Position numbers and translations under genes: made by a program. From Streptomyces caelestis (GTDB lineage: Bacteria > Actinomycetota > Actinomycetes > Streptomycetales > Streptomycetaceae): a stretch of 64,000 bases of DNA. Positions 58,486 through 64,000 of the stretch are shown piece after piece. Each line of letters opens with the position of its first letter. Within the stretch, counting starts at the first letter, position 1. The stretch lies in assembly GCF_001279005.1 (NCBI RefSeq), contig NZ_LGCN01000132.1, positions 1 through 64,000 on the forward strand, in the 5' to 3' direction. The notes beneath the pieces are model-generated. The model was not told the DNA's origin, searched no databases, and saw only the letters and a program-made list of their open reading frames with translations.

Positions 58486-60540
58486 TCAGTCCGTGACGAT
58501 CGCCGGGTCGCTGACGCCCGGCCGGCCGTTCTCGACGTGCCCCGCGAAGCGGCGCAGGTAGGCCGGCTCGGCCGGGGAGGTGACCGTCAGGTCGTACCAG
58601 CGGTGGCTCGCGCGCAGGCCGACGGTGCGGTGCACGGTGGCGCCGGGCCGGACGGTGACGGTCGTGGGACGGCCGCGGTAGCCGTCGGCCAGCCGCAGCC
58701 GGGCCGTGCCGGACCCCTCGTTGACGAACGTCAGCCGGACGTCGTCGCCGGTGTGGCGGGCGGTGACCTCACAGCCCGCGACCCCGTTCGGCCCCCGGAA
58801 GACGCGGAGGAACCCGTTCGGGCCGTGCACGGTCAGGTCGTACGAGCCCTCGGAGTACGCCGAGTTCCAGGAGTCCGAGATCTCCTTGCCGGCCTCGGTC
58901 GTGTAGGTCCAGGGGCCGTCGGCGCGGTTGCCGGAGGTGACCAGGAAGGCGGCGCCCGCCCGGGCGCCGGAGGCGAAGGTCAGCGTGAACCTCCCGGTCG
59001 CCGGGTCGGCGGAACCGTCCACCGCCGGGGCGTACTTCAACGGGCGGGCCGGGCGCAGCCCGCGCTCCTGGCGGGGCATGCCGGCCTCGGCCGGGGGCGT
59101 GGGCCGGTAGTCGGGATGGCGGTCGCGGTCCGGCGGCTCGTAGGCGTCGGTGTCCGGCAGCCGGACCGGCCGGCTGTCCCCGCGGGTGAAGTCGAAGGCG
59201 GAGGTCAGGTCACCGCAGACGGCGCGCCGCCACGGCGAGATGCCCGGCTCGCGCACACCGAAGCGGCGCTCCATGAACCGGATGACCGAGGTGTGGTCGA
59301 ACGTCTCCGAGCAGACGTATCCGCCCTTGCTCCACGGCGACACCACCAGCATCGGCACGCGCGGGCCGAGTCCGTAGAAGCCCTCGCGGTGGGTGGCGCC
59401 GCCCTCGAAGACGTCCAGGGACACGTCGACGGTGGACCGGCCCTGCGCGGCCGACTTCGGCGGCAGCGGCGGCACCACGTGGTCGAAGAAGCCGTCGTTC
59501 TCGTCGTACGTGACGAACAGGGCGGTCTTCGCCCAGACGGCGGGGTCGGAGGTGAGCGCGTCCAGGACCTGGGAGATGTACCAGGCTCCGTAGTTGGACG
59601 GCCAGTTGGAGTGCTCGGAGAAGGCCTCGGGGGCGGCGATCCAGGAGATCTGCGGCAGCCGGCCGGCCTTGACGTCGGCACGGAGCAGGTCGAACCAGCC
59701 GTCGCCGTTCTTGACGTCGGTGCCGGTGCGGGCCTTGTCGTACAGGGGGTCGCCGGGCTCGGCGTCGCGGTACTTGTTGAAGTACAGCAGGGAGTTGTCG
59801 CCGTAGTTGCCGCGGTAGGCGTCGGATATCCAGCCCCAGTGGCCGGCCGCGTCCAGGCCGTCGCCGATGTCCTGGTAGATCTTCCAGGAGATCCCGGCCT
59901 CCTCCAGCCGCTCGGGGTACGTGGTCCAGTCGTAGCCGAGTTCGTCGTTGCCGAGGACCGGGCCGCCGCCCGCGCCGTCGTTGCCGGTGTGGCCCGACCA
60001 CAGGTAGTAGCGGTTGGGGTCGGTGGAGCCGATGAAGGAGCAGTGGTAGGCGTCGCAGACGGTGAAGGCGTCGGCGAGCGCGTAGTGGAAGGGGATGTCC
60101 TCGCGGGTCAGGTACGCCATGGTGGTGGTGCCCTTGGCGGGCAGCCAGCGGTCGTACTTGCCGTTGTGGTAGGCCTCCTGGCCGTCGGACCAGCCGTGCG
60201 GCAGTCCCTCCAGGAACCGCATGCCGAGGTCGTCGGCCTCCGGGCGGAAGGGCAGGACCTCCGTGCCGTCGCTCCTGGTCTGGTGCCACACCGACCTGCC
60301 GCCGTCCAGGGTCACCGGATGCGGGTCGCCGAAGCCGCGGACGCCGCGCAGCCGGCCGAAGTAGTGGTCGAAGGAGCGGTTCTCCTGCATCAGGACGACG
60401 ATGTGCTCGACGTCCTCGATCGACCCCGAGCGGTGGTGGGCCGGGAGGGCGGCGGCCCGCTCGATGCTCGCGGACAGCGCGCCGAACGCCGTGGCGGCGC
60501 CCGCGAGTCGGAGGAATCGGCGCCGGTCGACTTCGGGCAT
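58486..60540 (-). CDS. phosphocholine-specific phospholipase C (Tat-exported phosphoesterase)
   Basis: A 684-residue protein. MPEVDRRRFLRLAGAATAFG is a twin-arginine signal. The phosphoesterase domain starts VEHIVVLMQENRSFDHYFGR-LRG, with HCSFIGSTDPNRYYLWSGHT and TYDENDGFFDHVVPPLPP supplying metal/phosphate-binding residues, and VVSPWSKGGYVCSETFDHTS-V following. Two C-terminal DUF756-type beta domains follow (about 490-580 and 590-680). It hydrolyses phosphatidylcholine or sphingomyelin-type lipids and is often phosphate-regulated in actinomycetes; no PHO box was sought successfully here. ATG 60540. Confidence 0.93.
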   Translation of the reverse strand: MPEVDRRRFLRLAGAATAFGALSASIERAAALPAHHRSGSIEDVEHIVVLMQENRSFDHYFGRLRGVRGFGDPHPVTLDGGRSVWHQTRSDGTEVLPFRPEADDLGMRFLEGLPHGWSDGQEAYHNGKYDRWLPAKGTTTMAYLTREDIPFHYALADAFTVCDAYHCSFIGSTDPNRYYLWSGHTGNDGAGGGPVLGNDELGYDWTTYPERLEEAGISWKIYQDIGDGLDAAGHWGWISDAYRGNYGDNSLLYFNKYRDAEPGDPLYDKARTGTDVKNGDGWFDLLRADVKAGRLPQISWIAAPEAFSEHSNWPSNYGAWYISQVLDALTSDPAVWAKTALFVTYDENDGFFDHVVPPLPPKSAAQGRSTVDVSLDVFEGGATHREGFYGLGPRVPMLVVSPWSKGGYVCSETFDHTSVIRFMERRFGVREPGISPWRRAVCGDLTSAFDFTRGDSRPVRLPDTDAYEPPDRDRHPDYRPTPPAEAGMPRQERGLRPARPLKYAPAVDGSADPATGRFTLTFASGARAGAAFLVTSGNRADGPWTYTTEAGKEISDSWNSAYSEGSYDLTVHGPNGFLRVFRGPNGVAGCEVTARHTGDDVRLTFVNEGSGTARLRLADGYRGRPTTVTVRPGATVHRTVGLRASHRWYDLTVTSPAEPAYLRRFAGHVENGRPGVSDPAIVTD

Positions 60541-61787
60541 GGGTGAGGGCCTCTCGTACGGTGCCGGATGCTGGGGGTGCGTGTGAAAGGAGTGTTCCAG
60601 GAGCGGCGAACGTCGCGGAAGGGCGCGGTGGCGCGGGTGTGAAGGTCGTCGGTACGTGAGGTGCGGCGACGCGTCGTGGTCCGTCCGGGATCGCCACGCG
60701 GTCCCGGACGGCCCCGGGGGCCCGCCGTGCCGGTGGTCCCGGTGCAGCGGCGCTTCGGCTGCGGTGGGGTACCCGGCCGTGGCGGGCCACCGGGCCGCGT
60801 ACCGGTCGGGACCGCCCGCGTCGAGGCGGCCGAACGCGTCGCGGGTGCGGTCGGGGGCCACCGCGGTGCGGCGCGGTGTGGTGCGCGGGTCGGAGGGGTA
60901 CGGCGACCAGGGCTGGAGGCCGGCCGGCAGGTCGCCGCGGACGGCCTCGGCGTCCGCGGCGTCCGGCAGCCGGGGTGCGTCCCCGTCCCGGATCCGCCGC
61001 CGGGTTTCGTGGTGGAGGGCGGCGTCGGGCCGCTCGCCGGCGAACAGGACCGTCGGGCGCGGGCCGTCGCCGGCCGCGTCCAGCAGCGCGGGACGGATGG
61101 CGGGGACGGGTTCGGCCCCCCGTCGCCCGGCACGACCGCGCCGTGGCGCACGAAGCCGTCGCCGGCCTCCGTGAGGACTCCGGCGGGCCGCCGGAACGCC
61201 TCCCGGTCGACCCGCCGGTCGGCCTCGATCACTCGGATTCCGGCGCAGCGCGTCCGGCGGCGGCCCGATCGGCCTGCCCCGCCGTGACGGCGGGCGAAAG
61301 CCCGGAGGCGCCCGCCGACGGCTCGCCGGCGCCCGCTCCGGGCCGAGTCGGCGGGCGGCGCGGCCCTTCCGGACGGACGGTGCGATTCGCGCCAGATTGG
61401 GCGATGACTGTTTCCGGCCGCGCTCCGGACGGGGCGGACCCGCTGCCCCGGCGCCTCCTGCCCGGCATGGTACGGCCGCTCCGGCCGGCGATGTGCCGCC
61501 GTAACCAGGGCAACGGAGTCGTCGGCGCCGGCGTGACGGCCGGTCGCCGCCTTCCGCACGGGCGGGCACAGCCCTCCGGAGGGCGTGCGGCTGCGCCGTT
61601 TTCGGCCGGGCGGACACCGCCGTTCCCGCTCCCCGAGGGGCGCCGGGAACGGCGGATTGCGTCCGGTGCGGTTCGCACGTGCGTACGCGTCGTGTTGTTC
61701 CGGGGTGTATCAGGGCACACGCCCCTGGCGCGGAGGGAGTGCGCTGTCGGCTGCCCAGGGAGCAGCCGCTGACAAAGGGTGGGGGAG
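60541..61787. other. 1.25-kb region without an intact gene
   Basis: Six-frame reading shows only frames with poor codon structure. On the minus strand a protein-like piece (PALLDAAGDGPRPTVLFAGE, then RRRIRDGDAPRLPDAADAEA) in one frame and RVIEADRRVDREAFRRPAGV in another suggest a decayed, frameshifted gene at about 60650-61270; the family is not recognised. From 61290 to 61787 I see only a strong hairpin and the upstream region of the LuxR gene. Confidence 0.4.
61617..61655. terminator. 12-bp perfect hairpin in the phospholipase-LuxR gap
   Basis: CCGCCGTTCCCG and CGGGAACGGCGG enclose a 15-nt loop that itself holds CCCCGAGGGG. It is 133 bp upstream of the LuxR start and not at the end of any intact gene. 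It may be a relict terminator or part of an RNA leader. Confidence 0.55.
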
Positions 61788-62384
61788 ATGGTTCGTACTG
61801 TCGTGGTGCACGACGAGGAACTGCTGCGATCGGCACTGGTGCAACTGCTCAGATCCGATGCCGCGCTGGAGGTCTCGTCCATGTCACCCGGCGCCGGCCC
61901 GCCGGAGCACGACGCGTTGCCGACGGACGTGTGGGTCGTGGACGGCGACTGTCTGTGGGGGCCGGGGCGGACGCACGGCGCGCCCTTCCGGGCGCGGCGC
62001 GGAGACCGGCTCGTCGTCCTGACGACCGCCAAGCGGCCGGGGATCCTCCGCCGGGCGTTCGACGGCGGTGCGCTCGGGCTGGTCGACAAGAACGCCCCGG
62101 CGCGCCGGCTGATCACGGCCGTCCACGCGGTCGCCAAGGGGGAACGTTTCCTCGACCAGACGCTCACGGTCGCCCTGCTGGAGGGCGCGGAGATGCCGCT
62201 GACCACCCGGGAGCTGAGCGTGCTGTCCCTCGCCTCCCAGGGGGCGCCGATGGCCGAGATCGCGGCCCGTCTGCACCTGTCCCGGGGGACCGTCCGCAAC
62301 TACATGGCCACGGCGATACGGAAGGTGGGCGCCCGCAACCGGGTCGACGCGATACGCATCGTCCAGAGCGCCGGATGGACGTGA
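61788..62384 (+). CDS. NarL/LuxR family response regulator-like protein
   Basis: A 198-residue protein (ATG 61788; GTG 61779 would add three). The N-terminal receiver-like domain has HDEELL near the start, the candidate phosphoacceptor Asp in DVWVVDGDCLWG, and the conserved Lys in GLVDKNAPARRLITAV. The C-terminal HTH is MPLTTRELSVLSLASQGAPM followed by AEIAARLHLSRGTVRNYMA. The spacing of the receiver is short and the loop after the Asp is unusual, so phosphorylation may not apply. No sensor kinase is adjacent. It is convergent with the ABC transporter. Confidence 0.85.
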   Translation: MVRTVVVHDEELLRSALVQLLRSDAALEVSSMSPGAGPPEHDALPTDVWVVDGDCLWGPGRTHGAPFRARRGDRLVVLTTAKRPGILRRAFDGGALGLVDKNAPARRLITAVHAVAKGERFLDQTLTVALLEGAEMPLTTRELSVLSLASQGAPMAEIAARLHLSRGTVRNYMATAIRKVGARNRVDAIRIVQSAGWT

Positions 62385-62423
62385 CGGACGTGCGGTGAAC
62401 CCGTCCGGGACGGCCGGCTCCGG

Positions 62424-64000
62424 TCAGGGCGTCCGGGCCGGGCCGCCGTTCCAGTGGCCCGTCAGGTCACGGTAGAGCGGTGAGCGCTCCAGCGCCTCCT
62501 CGTGCGTGCCGCACACCGCCTCCGTCCCGTCCAGCACCAGCACCCGGTCGGCGCGGACGGCCGACGACAGGCGGTGCGCCACCACCAGCAGCGTTCCCCG
62601 GCGCCGCGCGAGGGCCTCCTCCGCGCGCGCCTCGGACGCCGGGTCGAGGTGGCAGGTGGCCTCGTCGAGCAGCAGCAGGGGCGCGGGGGACAGGTGGGCG
62701 CGTGCGAGCGCGACGAGCTGCCGTTCGCCCGGGGACAGGTCGGCGGGCCGCACCGGGGCGTCGAGCCCGCCCAGGCGCTCGACCAGCGGCCGCAGGCCGA
62801 GGGCCCCGACGGCGGCGTCGAGGTCCGCGCGGTCCGCGTCCGGACGCAAGTACGCGAGGTTGTCCGCCACGGTCCCGGAGAAGACGTACGCCTCCTGGGG
62901 CACCAGCACCCGCAGCGCGGCGAGTTCGGCGGGGGCGCGCCCGGTCACCTCCCGGCCGGCCACCCGCACCTCGCCGCCGCTCGGCGCGAGCGTCCCCGCG
63001 ACCAGGCGGGTGAGCGTCGACTTGCCGATGCCGCTCGGTCCGACGACGGCGAGGCGCTCGCCCGGGGCGACGCGCAGGTCGAGCGAGTCGAGGACCGGCT
63101 GCGCGCGGGCGCCGTAGGACAGGGTCACGGACCGCAGCTCCACCGCCGCGGCCGGTCCGCCGCGCACCGGTGACCGGGCGCCGACGGGGTCGGCGGAGTC
63201 GGGGCCGGCGGCGTCGGGGAGGTCGGCGTCGGGGGGGTCGGCGGCCGGACGGGGCGCGGCCGGGTACGCGGGCTTCGGCCGCGCGCGGTGTCCGGGCGCC
63301 GGCATCCCCGTCCCCGGCCCCGACGCCTTCGTCGCGTCCGGCTCCGGGCCGATGATCCGGTCGAGGACCACCAGCAGCCGGGCCCCCGCCGCGCCGAGCG
63401 CGGTCATCAGCGTGTGCAGGGCGGGCAGCAGCGACTGGACGAGGTAGGTGAAAGCCCCCAGCAGCGCGCCCGCCGTCACTCCCCGCCCGCGCAGCCACGG
63501 CACCGCCAGCAGCAGCGCCAGGACGGGCAGCTGACCCGCGACACCGAGCGCCGCCGTGCGCACCGCCGCCCAGCCGGCCAGGGCGCGGGCCGCCGCGGCG
63601 GCCGCGTCGACCAGCTCCGCGCCGCGCCGCGCCGCTCCGGGCCCGGTTCCGCAGGCCGTCAGGTCCCGCAACGCCGCCCGTGACCGGGCCGCGTGGTCGC
63701 CCAGCGCCTCGTCGGCCGCCAGGGCGCGCCGCTGGGCCGCCGCCATGGGCCGCAGCGTCGCCAGGAAGAGCAGCAGGCCGCCGGTCAGCGGTGGCAGCAC
63801 CACCACGAGGAGGGCGGGGTGCAGCGACAGCAGGCCCAGCAGCGCTCCGGCGGCGGTGAAGACGAAGGACCGCAGGGTCAGGACGAGGCCGGCGAAGCTG
63901 TCCCGGGCGATCTCGACCTGATTCGTCAGCCGGGAGACGGCCGCCCGGTCCGTCCCGCCGGCCCCGCCCCAGGCGGCCCGGGCCAGGGACCGGTCGACCG
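62424..64000 (-). CDS. ABC transporter, fused permease and ATPase (N-terminus outside the window)
   Basis: The last 525 or so codons of a type I ABC exporter half-molecule. The membrane part (SRLTNQVEIARDSFAGLVLT; FTAAGALLGLLSLHPALLVV) runs to about 63360. A Pro/Asp-rich linker of about 70 residues (with DLPDAAGPDSADPVG) precedes the ATPase: Walker A VVGPSGIGKSTLTRLVAG, Q-loop VLVPQEAYVFSGTVADNL, signature LSPGERQLVALARAHL, Walker B LLLLDEATCHLDP and switch VVAHRLSS. It is probably one half of an exporter pair encoded further right. The LSPGE signature is a common variant. Confidence 0.88.
   Translation of the reverse strand, partial: VDRSLARAAWGGAGGTDRAAVSRLTNQVEIARDSFAGLVLTLRSFVFTAAGALLGLLSLHPALLVVVLPPLTGGLLLFLATLRPMAAAQRRALAADEALGDHAARSRAALRDLTACGTGPGAARRGAELVDAAAAAARALAGWAAVRTAALGVAGQLPVLALLLAVPWLRGRGVTAGALLGAFTYLVQSLLPALHTLMTALGAAGARLLVVLDRIIGPEPDATKASGPGTGMPAPGHRARPKPAYPAAPRPAADPPDADLPDAAGPDSADPVGARSPVRGGPAAAVELRSVTLSYGARAQPVLDSLDLRVAPGERLAVVGPSGIGKSTLTRLVAGTLAPSGGEVRVAGREVTGRAPAELAALRVLVPQEAYVFSGTVADNLAYLRPDADRADLDAAVGALGLRPLVERLGGLDAPVRPADLSPGERQLVALARAHLSPAPLLLLDEATCHLDPASEARAEEALARRRGTLLVVAHRLSSAVRADRVLVLDGTEAVCGTHEEALERSPLYRDLTGHWNGGPARTP

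Noticed and set aside
1..64000. tRNA, rRNA, prophage, insertion sequence or integrase gene
   Set aside because: I looked for CCA-ended cloverleafs, transposase DDE motifs and integrase signatures and saw none; absence was judged by eye only.

Overview
This is a 64 kb stretch of a high-GC actinobacterial chromosome, almost certainly Streptomyces. Coding frames have strongly GC-biased third positions, GTG/TTG starts and 4-nt stop/start overlaps are common, and genus-typical genes are present (SsgA-like protein, WhiB-like protein, two-domain laccase, LAL-type regulator, PcaV-type regulator). From memory, the gene order resembles the S. coelicolor block running backwards from about SCO6757 to SCO6696 (idi, fadAB, ssgD, an ABC-F gene, wblH, small laccase SLAC, pca operon). 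No alignment could be run.

Layout. 1-5.5 kb: leftward operon for a cell-envelope phospho-glycoconjugate (ABC exporter permease, GT2 glycosyltransferase, two CDP-alcohol phosphotransferases, a glycerol-1-phosphate dehydrogenase-like enzyme, a nucleotidyltransferase), with divergent galE. 6.9-17.8 kb: housekeeping and transport genes (CDF efflux, idi, Tex, an ABC-F ATPase, BCCT transporter) plus gene remnants. 17.9-27.5 kb: secreted peptidase, a degenerate macro-domain gene, MerR regulator, a beta-oxidation operon whose thiolase is frameshifted, and AMACR. 27.8-30.8 kb: endonuclease V, SsgD-like protein, GOLPH3-like protein. 30.9-36 kb: an ABC-F gene behind a probable attenuation leader, a UvrA-like ATPase and a dimethylargininase. 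36-46.4 kb: acyl-ACP desaturase under an operator array, WhiB-like protein, LacI regulator, small laccase, then a two-gene secreted module (ThuA + PQQ dehydrogenase-like; cupredoxin + Ig-like repeats + DUF1080) and an alcohol dehydrogenase. 46.5-52.5 kb: protocatechuate operon pcaIJHGBL with divergent pcaV; pcaF is missing from its usual place. 52.5-64 kb: LAL-type ATPase without its HTH, a DUF2510 protein, a TetR/DMT pair around a 16-bp operator array, a Tat-exported phospholipase C, a LuxR regulator and a partial ABC transporter.

Three things deserve most attention. (1) The first operon reads like an uncharacterised route to an exported glycopolymer built from a CDP-activated polyol phosphate, possibly sn-glycerol-1-phosphate. 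(2) The laccase, PQQ dehydrogenase and cupredoxin/DUF1080 genes could form an extracellular electron-transfer and glycan-cleavage system; the first gene of the pair carries a TTA (bldA) codon. (3) Several short-range architectures lie outside genes: a 5 x 16-bp operator array, a 3 x 15-bp array, a 10 x 7-bp repeat, and a dispersed palindromic element found at gene ends and beside pseudogenes.
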